A DNA stretch of 64,000 bases from the NCBI RefSeq assembly GCF_000317105.1, contig NC_019693.1, positions 124,001-188,000 of the forward strand, in the 5' to 3' direction. This document shows, piece by piece, positions 17,025 to 26,415 of the stretch (its first letter is position 1; each line of letters opens with the position of its first letter). This DNA comes from Oscillatoria acuminata PCC 6304 (GTDB lineage Bacteria; Cyanobacteriota; Cyanobacteriia; Cyanobacteriales; Laspinemataceae). The translations under genes were made by a program, and so were the position numbers. Under the pieces are notes generated by a model, which was given only the letters and a program-made list of their open reading frames with translations, searched no databases and had not been told where the DNA came from.

Positions 17025-19952
17025 ATGCCTAAACGTGCCAGTGCGTCTACAAAGCAACCCGTCCAGAGCTTGAATGGATCCTCCCTGACCGAGGCGGTGG
17101 TCAATCCCCGGGATCACGGGATCCGAATTCGGGGGGCAAGGCAGCACAACCTTAAAAATATTGACCTCGAACTCCCGCGCGATCGCCTGATTGTCTTTAC
17201 CGGCGTTTCGGGGTCCGGGAAATCCTCCCTTGCCTTTGATACCATTTTTGCCGAGGGTCAACGGCGTTATGTGGAGTCCCTCAGCGCCTATGCCCGTCAG
17301 TTTCTTGGACAACTGGATAAACCGGATGTGGAATCCATTGAGGGACTCTCTCCTGCGATTTCCATTGACCAAAAATCCACCTCCCACAACCCGCGATCGA
17401 CGGTGGGAACGGTGACGGAAATTTATGATTATTTGCGCTTGTTATTCGGACGGGCGGGGAAACCGCACTGTCCCATTTGCGATCGCTCGATCGCCCCGCA
17501 AACCATTGATGAAATGTGCGATCGGGTGATGGAACTCCCGGATCGCACGAAATTTCAAATTCTCGCCCCAGTAGTTCGCGGGAAAAAAGGTACTCATAAA
17601 AAAGTGCTGTCTAGTCTCTCTTCTGAGGGATTTGTCCGAGTGCGGGTGAATGGCGAAATTCGCGAACTCTCAGACAAGATTGAATTGGATAAAAATCATA
17701 CCCATACCATTGAAATTGTGGTCGATCGCCTGATTAAAAAAGCAGGCATCCAAGAACGTCTCGCCGATTCTTTAACCACGGGATTGCGCCATTCCGAAGG
17801 GATTGCGATTATTCAATTGTTAGACAGTACCACCGATGACGGAGAGACAGAATTAGTCTTTTCTGAGAAGTTTGCCTGTCCCGAACATGGGGCAGTGATG
17901 GAAGAACTTTCCCCGCGTTTGTTTTCGTTTAATTCCCCTTATGGTGCTTGTGAAAGTTGTCATGGATTGGGCAGTTTTCGGACCTTTTCCCCGGAGTTAA
18001 TTATCCCAGACTCGGATGCGCCGATTTATGAGGCGATCGCACCTTGGGCGGACAAAGAGAGTGCTTATTATCTGTCGGTGTTGCAAGGGTTGGCAAAGGC
18101 GTATGGATTTGAGTTGACCACTCCCTGGAACGAGTTGACAGCAAAACAGCAAAAGAGCATTTTATATGGTGCGGATGAACCGATTAATATCGAAGGATGG
18201 GGAAATAATCGGCGCTATGCTGGTGCATTGGCCTTGTTGCAACGGTACTATGAAGAAAGTGCCTCGGAACTGCAAAAGCAAAAATTAGACCAGTATTTGG
18301 TCGATCGCCCTTGCGAAAGTTGTCACGGCAAACGCCTGAAACCGGAAGCGTTGGCGGTGCGAATTGGGGATGAGCATATTGATGATTTAACCTCGGTTTC
18401 GATTCGGGACTGTCGCGATCGCATTGATCGGTTACAATTGAGCAGTCGGCAAGCACAGATTGCGGAACTTGTCCTCCGAGAAATTTGCGCCCGACTGCAA
18501 TTTTTATTAGATGTGGGATTGGATTATCTCACTCTCGATCGCCCTGCCATGACCCTTTCCGGAGGAGAAGCGCAACGGATTCGTCTGGCAACCCAAATCG
18601 GTGCCGGATTAACCGGGGTGTTATACGTTCTCGATGAACCCAGTATCGGACTGCATCAACGGGACAACGGACGATTGCTACATACCTTAACCAAATTAAG
18701 GGATTTGGGAAATACCTTAATTGTCGTGGAACATGATGAGGACACGATTCGCGCAGCGGATTGGATTGTCGATATCGGTCCTCGCGCTGGGGTACATGGG
18801 GGCGAAATTGTTGCACAAGGACAGTTAGACGCCCTCTTAGCGGCGGAAAATTCCCTCACCGGGTCCTATTTATCCGGACGGTTACAAATTGAAACCCCGG
18901 GGGAACGGCGCAAGGGCAATGGACGTTCTTTGGTCATGAAAAACTGTTCTCGCAACAATCTCAAGCAGATTGATGTGGAAATTCCTCTCGGAAAATTAGT
19001 CTGTGTGACAGGGGTTTCCGGATCCGGCAAATCCAGCTTAATTAATGATTTGCTTTATCCGGCATTGCAACATCATATCACCCGAAAAACTCCCTTTCCC
19101 GGAGACATGGACGCACTCAAAACCTTGGGGGAAAAAAGTTTAAAAGATGCAGTGGATAAGGTGATTATTATCGACCAATCCCCGATCGGCAGAACCCCTC
19201 GGTCTAATCCCGCCACCTATACCGGCGTTTTTGATATGATTCGCGGATTATTTGCCGAAACCATCGAAGCAAAAGCGCGGGGATATAAACCGGGGCAGTT
19301 TTCTTTTAATGTCAAAGGCGGACGCTGCGAAGCTTGTGGCGGACAAGGGGTGAATGTCATTTCTATGAACTTTTTACCCGATGTTTATGTGCAGTGTGAT
19401 ATTTGTAAAGGTGCGCGATATAATCGTGAAACGTTGCAGGTAAAATATAAGGGACATTCCATTGCGGATGTGTTGAATCTCACCGTGGAAGAAGGATTAG
19501 AACTGTTTAAACATATCCCTCGGGCGGCGACAAGGTTGCAAACTTTAGTGGATGTAGGATTGGGATATATTCACCTGGGACAACCGGCACCCACCCTGTC
19601 GGGGGGTGAAGCGCAACGGGTCAAACTGGCAACGGAACTCTCCCGACGCGCTACGGGAAAAACCTTGTATTTAATCGATGAACCGACAACGGGATTATCG
19701 TTTTATGATGTGCATCAATTGTTGAATGTGTTGCAGCGGTTGGTGGATAAGGGGAACTCAATTTTGACCATTGAACACAACTTAGATGTGATTCGCTGTG
19801 CAGATTGGGTGATTGATTTAGGACCAGAAGGCGGGGACAAAGGTGGAGAGGCGATCGCCACCGGAACCCCAGAAGAGGTGGCGGAAAATTCTCGGTCCTA
19901 CACGGGAGAGTTTTTAAAGCGCGTTTTGCAGCAATATCCCGCCCAATCCTAA
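17025..19952 (+). CDS. uvrA: Excinuclease ABC subunit A
   Basis: DNA damage recognition ATPase of nucleotide excision repair, which loads UvrB on lesions. 975 residues, full length. Two ABC ATPase halves: Walker A GVSGSGKSS at 60-68 and near 663, ABC signatures LSGGEAQRIRLA and LSGGEAQRVKLA, Walker B VLDEPSIGLH and LIDEPTTGL. Zinc-binding cysteines are seen as CPICD, CESCHG pairs and CEACGGQG/CDICKGARY. ATG at 17025 fits the family although it lacks a clear ribosome binding site. SOS-type operator not evident upstream. Confidence 0.97.
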   Translation: MPKRASASTKQPVQSLNGSSLTEAVVNPRDHGIRIRGARQHNLKNIDLELPRDRLIVFTGVSGSGKSSLAFDTIFAEGQRRYVESLSAYARQFLGQLDKPDVESIEGLSPAISIDQKSTSHNPRSTVGTVTEIYDYLRLLFGRAGKPHCPICDRSIAPQTIDEMCDRVMELPDRTKFQILAPVVRGKKGTHKKVLSSLSSEGFVRVRVNGEIRELSDKIELDKNHTHTIEIVVDRLIKKAGIQERLADSLTTGLRHSEGIAIIQLLDSTTDDGETELVFSEKFACPEHGAVMEELSPRLFSFNSPYGACESCHGLGSFRTFSPELIIPDSDAPIYEAIAPWADKESAYYLSVLQGLAKAYGFELTTPWNELTAKQQKSILYGADEPINIEGWGNNRRYAGALALLQRYYEESASELQKQKLDQYLVDRPCESCHGKRLKPEALAVRIGDEHIDDLTSVSIRDCRDRIDRLQLSSRQAQIAELVLREICARLQFLLDVGLDYLTLDRPAMTLSGGEAQRIRLATQIGAGLTGVLYVLDEPSIGLHQRDNGRLLHTLTKLRDLGNTLIVVEHDEDTIRAADWIVDIGPRAGVHGGEIVAQGQLDALLAAENSLTGSYLSGRLQIETPGERRKGNGRSLVMKNCSRNNLKQIDVEIPLGKLVCVTGVSGSGKSSLINDLLYPALQHHITRKTPFPGDMDALKTLGEKSLKDAVDKVIIIDQSPIGRTPRSNPATYTGVFDMIRGLFAETIEAKARGYKPGQFSFNVKGGRCEACGGQGVNVISMNFLPDVYVQCDICKGARYNRETLQVKYKGHSIADVLNLTVEEGLELFKHIPRAATRLQTLVDVGLGYIHLGQPAPTLSGGEAQRVKLATELSRRATGKTLYLIDEPTTGLSFYDVHQLLNVLQRLVDKGNSILTIEHNLDVIRCADWVIDLGPEGGDKGGEAIATGTPEEVAENSRSYTGEFLKRVLQQYPAQS

Positions 19953-19956
19953 AAAT

Positions 19957-20027
19957 GAGAAACCGGGTTTCTGACCCAATGTTATGGCAAATAGCACCAA
20001 GTCATGGCAGAAACCCGGTTTCTGGTT
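19957..20027. repeat. Paired AGAAACCGGGTTTCT palindromes downstream of uvrA
   Basis: Two palindromes (GAGAAACCGGGTTTCTGA and CAGAAACCCGGTTTCTGG) about 50 bp apart, just after the uvrA stop. May serve as a transcription end. Confidence 0.7.
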
Positions 20028-20179
20028 TCCTTAACCTCATCCTTCCCTTGTAGAGTCTCCAGTAGGTTCTTTTGTTAAAAAACGATTACAATGAGTTAGA
20101 GTCCTGTGGAATTGCCTAGGGCAGTTTTTACAAATTGGACCCACAGAATCGTTTTTTTAAAATACCAGTTTGAGGGATT

Positions 20180-20614
20180 ATGACCTTAGAACAAGATACG
20201 CTATTAGAGACGGCTTTAACCTTTACCGTGAAACCCTACGATATTGATATAACCGGGTTTGTGAGCCAAATCATTGTGATGCGCTGGATTGAAGATTTAC
20301 GCTTAGATTTATTTCAACAGTATTTTTCTTTAGAACAGCAATTAGAGTTAGGAATATCCCCCCTGATTGGCAAAACTCGCCTGGAATATCATAAACCCAT
20401 AAAATTGTTCGATTTGATTGAGGGGCGGATGTGGTTTAGCGACATGGGGTCAGTTAAATGGATTGTCAAAACCGAGTTAATGGTGGATGATAAAATTTCC
20501 GTGACTGCCAAACAGACGGGATGTTTTATTCATGTCGCTAGTCATCGTCTAGTTGCCATCCCAGACAACTTAGTGAAAAAATTTGCCACCTATTCATCTG
20601 GGGGAATGAGTTGA
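20180..20614 (+). CDS. Hotdog-fold thioesterase family protein
   Basis: 144 residues with the 4HBT-like pattern: VKPYDIDITGFVSQIIVMRWIEDLR holds the D-x-x-G-hydrophobic helix of hotdog acyl-CoA thioesterases (shown here as YDIDITGFV and MRWIEDLR), then YHKPIKLFD and SVKWIVKTEL. Likely hydrolyses an acyl thioester; substrate unknown. GAGGG lies a few bases before the ATG at 20180. Similar cyanobacterial proteins include DHNA-CoA thioesterases, but the sequence does not allow that specific claim. Confidence 0.75.
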   Translation: MTLEQDTLLETALTFTVKPYDIDITGFVSQIIVMRWIEDLRLDLFQQYFSLEQQLELGISPLIGKTRLEYHKPIKLFDLIEGRMWFSDMGSVKWIVKTELMVDDKISVTAKQTGCFIHVASHRLVAIPDNLVKKFATYSSGGMS

Positions 20615-20676
20615 GGGTGATCTTTGGGGGAGTATCCTCCCCAAAAGAGTTTGTCCCGAGGCGATCGCTTATTATC

Positions 20677-21534
20677 TTATCCCTGATTTAAAAGTTGTCG
20701 AGGGTCACCTTGGGGAGGGTGAATGCGTCGATAGCGGGCGTGTACTCCCATATACAGTCCATAAATCACCAATCCTGCGGCTACGACCCCCAACAACAAA
20801 CTCCCATAAGGCTGCCTCAATAAAGTCTCTAAAGTGCCGGGAATGGCCTGGGCTTCATTCGCATTGGATTGATAAGCCGCCTGCATCAAAAACCAGCCAA
20901 TCATGGTAAAAATAATACCCCTTGCAGATAACCCCACTCGACCTACTCTCATCACCCATTTTTCTTCATTGGGAGTCATTTCTCTAATTTTTAATTCTTT
21001 GCGAAACTTCCCGGTAAAGGCTTTATAAAAATAATAAAATCCTAAACCAATTACGACTGCACCCGCCAATCCCACCAACCATTCTCCAAAGGGTTGTGAG
21101 AGAAACCGGGCGGTCCAATGTTGAGCGCTTTGATCACTTTGTTCTCCGCCATTTTCTCCATTACCTGTCAAGATTTTAATGGCAGTAAAAGCAAACCCAC
21201 AATAAATGACCGCACTCATTCCAAATCCGAATCGCTCGATTAATCCTTTGAAATCAGTCCCTTTATTATCTGTATCCATAAAGGCTTGGAGAAAACGCCA
21301 CATTGCATAACCAATTAGTCCAATGGTTACAAAAGCCAGTAACGCTTGACCAAAAGGTTGCTCCACTATTTCGTAAAGCACGCCCTTTGGGTCCGTGGTT
21401 TGTCCCCCTTGATTTAATGCAACTTGCAAGGCTAAAATCCCAACTAAGCCGTAAACAAATCCTTTGGCAGCGTATCCAAAACGAGCAAAACGCTCGATCC
21501 ATTCTGATTGTGTAGATTGTGTAGATTGAGTCAT
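20677..21534 (-). CDS. DUF1206 integral membrane protein
   Basis: 285 residues with three tandem DUF1206 units, each of two TM helices: FARFGYAAKGFVYGLVGILA, IERFGFGMSAVIYCGFAF and VGRVGLSARGIIFTMIGWF mark the repeat starts. The N-terminus has the short repeat MTQSTQSTQSEW. Function of the family is unknown; often annotated as stress-related membrane protein. Monocistronic. Confidence 0.88.
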   Translation of the reverse strand: MTQSTQSTQSEWIERFARFGYAAKGFVYGLVGILALQVALNQGGQTTDPKGVLYEIVEQPFGQALLAFVTIGLIGYAMWRFLQAFMDTDNKGTDFKGLIERFGFGMSAVIYCGFAFTAIKILTGNGENGGEQSDQSAQHWTARFLSQPFGEWLVGLAGAVVIGLGFYYFYKAFTGKFRKELKIREMTPNEEKWVMRVGRVGLSARGIIFTMIGWFLMQAAYQSNANEAQAIPGTLETLLRQPYGSLLLGVVAAGLVIYGLYMGVHARYRRIHPPQGDPRQLLNQG

Positions 21535-21932
21535 GATGTATATGAGTTTTAAACGGTTATTTTAAACAGTAAATTCCTGAATAAAGCAATCCAAAAAGTT
21601 TCCCGAGGAAAGGTTTGATCTGCTAAATTTCAAGTTGATTATTCCTAGAATACAGAAATCAATTCCATTCCACCTCTATCAAAAGGCTCAAATTTGGGGC
21701 AGTCGTCGCCGGGAGAGCAGACCCCAGTCCCAGGGCGATCGCATACTCCTGCCTCGGGAAAAATCAAGTTTTCATGATGAAGAGGAGGGCAAATCGTGGT
21801 ACAGTAAAGGTGAAGCAATCAGAGGGTACAACTCTGATAAAAGAAACTCTATAGAAACGAGCTAAACCATAAAAATCAGCAAGGAATCGATACAAATCCA
21901 CTAGAATTATCTCTACAAGGGAGTTAGCAGTG

Positions 21933-23183
21933 ATGAATATCACTCACGATCGCTCAGAATTAACCCTATTTGGACTGCCTGCACAACAGGGAAGATGGTT
22001 AATGATTCCCCTGGGAATGAGCGTTTTACTATGTCTGGGGAGTGTTTACTCTTGGAGTGTGTTTAGAAAACCCCTAGAAGGGGAACTGAATATTGGCGCA
22101 ACGGAAAGTTTATTACCCTATACTGTTGCATTGGTTTTTTATGCAGCCCTGATGCCCATCGCCGGGTTTTATATTCCCCGAATTGGCACCAGAATTGTTA
22201 CGGCGATCGGGGGAATGATTGTCGGAATGGGTTACATTCTTTCTAGTTTTGCCAACAATATTGTCGCCATGACCCTCACATACGGACTGATTGCGGGAAC
22301 TGGGGTGGGAATTGCTTATGGCGTACCAATGGCAGTGGTGGCGCGATGGTTTCCCGATAAAAAAGGATTAGCGGTGGGGTTAACCATTATTGGATTTGGA
22401 CTCTCGCCTCTGATTACAGCACCCCTGGCGAAAGGGTTAATTGATGCTTATAGTGTGCGAGAAACCTTGCGAATTTTAGGGATTGCCTTTACCCTCATTA
22501 TTCTGGCGATCGCCACCACTCTAAAAATGCCCCCCAAAGACTGGCAACCGGCACAACCGCTTTCGGCAGCCTCCTGTGTCGTCCCCAGCGCCTATCCCGG
22601 GAATATCCTGAAAAGTCGGTCTTTTTATGGACTGTGGATTTGCTACAGCATCGGCACCTTTGTCGGATTGAGTGCGATCGGCATTTCCAGTCCCGTCGGT
22701 GAGGAAATGATCAAGATTGACCCGGCATTAGCTGCCAGTAGTGTCTCGTTATTTGCCCTATTTAATGGCATGAGTCGCCCCCTCTTTGGCTGGTTAAGCG
22801 ATCGCTTTAAACCCCGCCATGTGGCGATGGTTTCTTATACCCTCGTGTTGATTGCCTGCCTGTTGATGCTGAGTGCCCAAGAGGGACAAGTTGCCACCTA
22901 TTTGATTGCCTTTTGTCTATTCTGGGCATCTCTAGGGGGATGGTTGGCAATGGCACCAACAACAACCCTGCGCTTATTTAATCCGGATAATTATGCTCAA
23001 AATTACGGGATTGTGTTTACAGCATACGGCGTAGGTGCATTGTTAGGAACCCTAATTGCGGGACAAATTCGCGATTGGTTTGGCAGCTATACTTATGCCT
23101 TTTATCCCATGATATTTTTGGCAATTGTGGGGATGGTTGTTGCCAGTTTGCTGTTGAAGCGGGACCCGGTGAGTGAGGTTTAA
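21933..23183 (+). CDS. MFS transporter, OFA (oxalate/formate antiporter-like) type
   Basis: 416-residue major facilitator with about 12 TM helices. The N-terminal half has GSVYSWSVFRKPLE and GMSVLLCLGSVYSW, typical of OFA/monocarboxylate-type permeases; YGVPMAVVARWFPDKKGLA is the helix 4-5 region, and GMSRPLFGWLSDRFKPRH is the MFS loop motif. Probably moves a small organic anion; substrate not predictable. AAGGGAG at 21917-21923 precedes both GTG 21930 and ATG 21933; I use the ATG. The 400-bp upstream gap has no other gene that I recognise. Confidence 0.85.
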   Translation: MNITHDRSELTLFGLPAQQGRWLMIPLGMSVLLCLGSVYSWSVFRKPLEGELNIGATESLLPYTVALVFYAALMPIAGFYIPRIGTRIVTAIGGMIVGMGYILSSFANNIVAMTLTYGLIAGTGVGIAYGVPMAVVARWFPDKKGLAVGLTIIGFGLSPLITAPLAKGLIDAYSVRETLRILGIAFTLIILAIATTLKMPPKDWQPAQPLSAASCVVPSAYPGNILKSRSFYGLWICYSIGTFVGLSAIGISSPVGEEMIKIDPALAASSVSLFALFNGMSRPLFGWLSDRFKPRHVAMVSYTLVLIACLLMLSAQEGQVATYLIAFCLFWASLGGWLAMAPTTTLRLFNPDNYAQNYGIVFTAYGVGALLGTLIAGQIRDWFGSYTYAFYPMIFLAIVGMVVASLLLKRDPVSEV

Positions 23184-23232
23184 ACCGACTGTAGATTAGG
23201 GTTTGGAAATAGGGTTGTTAGAAACACCGAAA

Positions 23233-23276
23233 CCTAAATGTAGAGGCGATTTGCTCATGATGCCTCTGCATTTAGG
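23233..23276. terminator. Bidirectional hairpin between MFS and Uma2 genes
   Basis: Arms CCTAAATGTAGAGGC and GCCTCTGCATTTAGG (one mismatch) separated by 14 bases. Lies between two convergent genes. Confidence 0.65.
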
Positions 23277-23294
23277 GTTAAAGCGTAAGTCCGA

Positions 23295-23987
23295 TTATCC
23301 TTCAGGATGGCGATCGCCCTCTAATTCCCGTAAACGAGCCTCCAATTCCCGCAGACGTGCTTCTGCTGACTCCGCTCGTTGACGTTGCTGTTCAGCCTCT
23401 TGACGTTGTTGTTCCGCGAATTTGGCTATCTCCGTAGGAGTCAGAAATCGATCGCCATCGGGACGGTAGATGGTGAACTGTTCATCTTGCAGTTCAAAGC
23501 GAATCCCTAACCGGGGACTCGTAAAGTTTTCCGGCTGCTCAATCAGATCCATAGAACCCGCCTGATTGCGGATCCACCCATTGAAATCGAAGCGATCGGG
23601 GTCGAAAATATAATATTCTTCCACACCATAGCGCTCATAAAACTTTTGTTTCTTCGCCATCTCATTAAGACGATTTCCGGGGGAGAGAATTTCAAACACC
23701 ACTTGGGGAGGGATGTTCCCTTCTTCCCATTGCTTGTAAGACCCGCGATCGCCTTTAGGTCGTCCGATCGCCACCATCACATCAGGGGCCTGCCGCAGTT
23801 TATTATTGCCTTCGATGGGATACCAAAGTAAATCCCCTGCGATAAAGATATTGGGGTCATTATCAAACAGAATTTCTAAATTCTCTTTAATCACTACAAT
23901 CCAACGAAACTGGCGGGTATTCTCAGCCATAGGATTTCCATCACAATCGGGGTAGATGACCTTTTTAGGTTGAGGGGTGGTTGCCAT
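23295..23987 (-). CDS. Uma2 family (DUF820) endonuclease-like protein
   Basis: 230 residues of the Uma2 family, a PD-(D/E)XK-fold group that is greatly expanded in cyanobacteria; biological role unsettled. Motifs: APDVMVAIG (Asp) and VVFEILSPGNR (Glu) form the nuclease-like core, followed by KFYERYGVEEYYIFDPD. The C-terminal ~45 residues are a Glu/Gln/Arg coiled coil (QQRQEAEQQRQRAESAEARL). GAGAGG seven bases before the ATG at 23987. Flanked by a direct repeat, which suggests it may have arrived or moved as a unit. Confidence 0.9.
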   Translation of the reverse strand: MATTPQPKKVIYPDCDGNPMAENTRQFRWIVVIKENLEILFDNDPNIFIAGDLLWYPIEGNNKLRQAPDVMVAIGRPKGDRGSYKQWEEGNIPPQVVFEILSPGNRLNEMAKKQKFYERYGVEEYYIFDPDRFDFNGWIRNQAGSMDLIEQPENFTSPRLGIRFELQDEQFTIYRPDGDRFLTPTEIAKFAEQQRQEAEQQRQRAESAEARLRELEARLRELEGDRHPEG

Positions 23988-24289
23988 AAATTAAACCTCT
24001 CAATTATTAAACAGGAAGCAACACCATTGAGTCTGGGTCAGACCCTCTGTGCCCAGACTGTTCCAGGGTCCGATTCGGTGTCTAGGGTTCTCTGATATTT
24101 TAACTAATTTTGCCGTCAATGGTCAGCAAGGGGGTTTCTGGGTTTCTGGGCTGTTCAGGAAACCCTGTTAACCAAGTCTCTAGCGGGGGTGTCGGTGAGT
24201 AAGACGATTCTCCCAGTTCCGTAAGGCAGTTATAACCAACTGATGATTAGGGTTTGGGAAATAGGGTTGTTAGAAACCCCTGGAATTTA

Positions 24290-25771
24290 CTAATCGTTGA
24301 TGTCATTCTTTAGGGCATCTTTTTCAGAATTCCTAACATCTCCAACGTCAAATCCAACTCCCCCCCTTAGCAAGGGGGGGCTGGGGGGGGTCCCTTCCGG
24401 ATGAGGTAAAATGCCTTTTTTCCCTCCCTGCAAAGGACGATACAAGCGCAGCAGTAACCAGAGGATAAAGGGGGAAAGGATGCCAATACTCCAGAGGAAG
24501 GGTGGAGTTACCATAAAAAACCGATCGCCTCTTGGGGGTTGTTGCGTGGAGACAACAGTGGCGGTAATGGCACTCAATCCTAGTCCCACGGTAGCGATCG
24601 CCACCGTTTCGCTTAAAGCGCGATCGCTTTTGGTTTGTTCCAGTTGGATAATGCCTTCAATGGTTTTAATCGCATTTTCCAGTAAGCGCAATCCCGCACT
24701 TAAACTGGCAATATCTGATTCCAGTTGCGGTTGATATTTTTCTAGGGCGTAATCGGCGAAGGGTTCAAAGCAGTTTAACAGGCGATCGCCATTCTCTGGA
24801 TCGAGTTTTGCGAAGGTTTTAAGTCGTCTCTGGTAGTTTTTTAAATTAGAGTTAATGGTATGTTGTTGTTCCTCTAACCGGCTTAAATAAGTGGCATAAG
24901 TAGAGAGAATTGTCAAGGTATCTGCCAGATATTTTTGTAACAGTTTCAGATTCAGGGAATCGGCAGTCACTTGTTGGGGTAAGTCGCTGACAATGCGGTG
25001 AATCACTTGTGCTGCTTGTTTCATGTCGGATTTGAGTTGCCGACTTTGTTGATACGCCCAGATAATTTTATTTCTGAATTGGAATAAGTGCCGAAAATGG
25101 GGATAGAGTTGTTGGATTTTGGTGATATCCGTATGGGAATGAAACAGGCAGATGACGAGGTGACGATTGTCTAAAATTGGACTGCGATCGCTCGGTAAAC
25201 GCCATAACTCATAAAATGTCGCCCCGGCGAATTCTCCGGACCCTTTTAAATCTTTATCTTTATCCCACTGAAAATCAGCAAATAATGATAAATAATGAGA
25301 GCATTTTTCAGCGGTTTGTTCTGCATCCTGTTGTTCAGTAGGCAGCTTTCCCCAGAGTACCCAACTTTCGCCAATGGTACAGGGATTATGGCGATGTTCG
25401 AGAACAACTTTATCCAGGGTTTTAATGACTTCCAGGGGTTGGGATATTTGGGGGTTTGCCTTCTGTTCCCCGGAACAGTCGATTTGGAGGGCGTAGGTAT
25501 CCCCGAGTTTAACGGGATAGTAATAGCCATCACAAGGAGACTCAAAGGGTTCAATCCCGTGCTTTTTCTGCAATAATTCTACGCTATCCGTTGCCAAACC
25601 TTCCACCTCAGCGAAGGGTTGTAATTCTTCCTGAGTCAGGCGAGGATAAATTTTTTGCCAAAATCTCAGGCGATTTTCATTGATTTTTGTTTCAGATTGT
25701 CCTAATCCATCCCCTAAATCATAGAGAAATATATCCAGAGTGGGATAAATTAACTGGAGATTGTTATTCAT
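24290..25771 (-). CDS. Unknown protein: coiled coil plus two C-terminal TM helices, linked to CHAT gene
   Basis: 493 residues, not recognised. The N-terminal ~220 residues are mixed alpha/beta (DIFLYDLGDGLGQ, GDTYALQIDC, ATFYELWRLPSD, RHLVICLFHSH), the middle is coiled coil (YLSRLEEQQHTINSNLKNYQ), and two TM helices close the protein (VAIATVGLGLSAITATVVS and FLWSIGILSPFILWLLLRLY). This topology is like CorA-type membrane proteins, but no GMN motif is seen. The last ~35 residues (HPEGTPPSPPLLRGG) are translated from a palindromic intergenic repeat. A TTG precedes the ATG at 25771. It lies downstream of the TPR-CHAT gene and a small gene on the same strand, with a MITE in between; a membrane effector cut or triggered by the CHAT protease is possible but unproven. 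Confidence 0.6.
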   Translation of the reverse strand: MNNNLQLIYPTLDIFLYDLGDGLGQSETKINENRLRFWQKIYPRLTQEELQPFAEVEGLATDSVELLQKKHGIEPFESPCDGYYYPVKLGDTYALQIDCSGEQKANPQISQPLEVIKTLDKVVLEHRHNPCTIGESWVLWGKLPTEQQDAEQTAEKCSHYLSLFADFQWDKDKDLKGSGEFAGATFYELWRLPSDRSPILDNRHLVICLFHSHTDITKIQQLYPHFRHLFQFRNKIIWAYQQSRQLKSDMKQAAQVIHRIVSDLPQQVTADSLNLKLLQKYLADTLTILSTYATYLSRLEEQQHTINSNLKNYQRRLKTFAKLDPENGDRLLNCFEPFADYALEKYQPQLESDIASLSAGLRLLENAIKTIEGIIQLEQTKSDRALSETVAIATVGLGLSAITATVVSTQQPPRGDRFFMVTPPFLWSIGILSPFILWLLLRLYRPLQGGKKGILPHPEGTPPSPPLLRGGVGFDVGDVRNSEKDALKNDIND

Positions 25772-25836
25772 CAATTAAACCAGGTTGAGGGAGGGGTTTT
25801 GGGGGAATATCAGGGCAGTATTTTTTCCAATGGAAT

Positions 25837-25962
25837 TATATCCAATCCGGTTGTCTAAAGTCAGTTTTCGCTATTAGCCCGCCCAGGAGAGGATTTGTCC
25901 GTATAGCCTCACCCTTGAGGGTGCGGGTTTTTATAGACATATCACAACCGGATTCCGTATTA
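25837..25962. mobile_element. MITE-like element, second copy of TAATACGGAAT family
   Basis: 126 bp, ends TATATCCAATCCGGTTGT and (opposite strand) TAATACGGAATCCGGTTGT; internal AGGGTGCGGGTTTTTATAGA as in 10303-10426. The outermost triplet 25962-25960 is the TAA stop of the small gene next to it. Confidence 0.85.
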
Positions 25963-26415
25963 GAAATTAGGAATTTCTGGATACAGCAAGAAAGTTTTCG
26001 CCGATTCGACAGAATTAGGACTCTTAAAAATCTGTTTGACAGATTGAATATCAGGTTGTCCGGGCCATCTTTCATTAATTTTTGCGAGGACTTTGGGCAG
26101 AGTGTTTAACTCAGAACTATCACTAGCAACATTAATGATTTCTGAATTGTCTCTGCTTGCTTTTTCAAAATATGCATCCGGTAAAATATCTAATCCTTTG
26201 CGATACTGATTTCCCTGTTCAGTGAACTGAGTATTCGCTTGTTGATACGCCAGTTTTAGCGGTTCATGCTTCCGGGCGAAGAGAACCAAATCGGTAAATT
26301 TTTGGGTTTTGCTGAGGGTTTGGAGTTCCTCTTGCAAGTGGGCGGGTAAGGGTTCGCTTAACTGAGCAAGTGCCGCAAGAAAGGCTTTAACAATGATGGC
26401 ATCGGAGTCTTTCAT
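25960..26415 (-). CDS. Small unknown protein translationally coupled to TPR-CHAT gene
   Basis: 151 residues, not recognised, no TM or signal. The N-terminus is helical (SDAIIVKAFLAALAQLSEPL, LQEELQTLSKTQKFTDLVLF). ATG at 26415 overlaps the TGA of the CHAT gene by four bases (ATGA), so the two are translationally coupled and should be made together. Possible roles are substrate, adaptor or inhibitor of the protease; none is shown by sequence. The stop codon is supplied by the end of a MITE, so the C-terminus (YPEIPNF) may be a truncated form. Confidence 0.65.
   Translation of the reverse strand: MKDSDAIIVKAFLAALAQLSEPLPAHLQEELQTLSKTQKFTDLVLFARKHEPLKLAYQQANTQFTEQGNQYRKGLDILPDAYFEKASRDNSEIINVASDSSELNTLPKVLAKINERWPGQPDIQSVKQIFKSPNSVESAKTFLLYPEIPNF

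Larger units (their letters stand above)
23193..24276. repeat. Direct repeats flanking the Uma2 gene
   Basis: GATTAGGGTTTGGAAATAGG at about 23199 recurs with one inserted G at about 24243, each followed by GTTGTTAGAAAC. The two ~37-bp copies, about 1.04 kb apart, bracket the Uma2 gene and its terminator. Confidence 0.65.
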
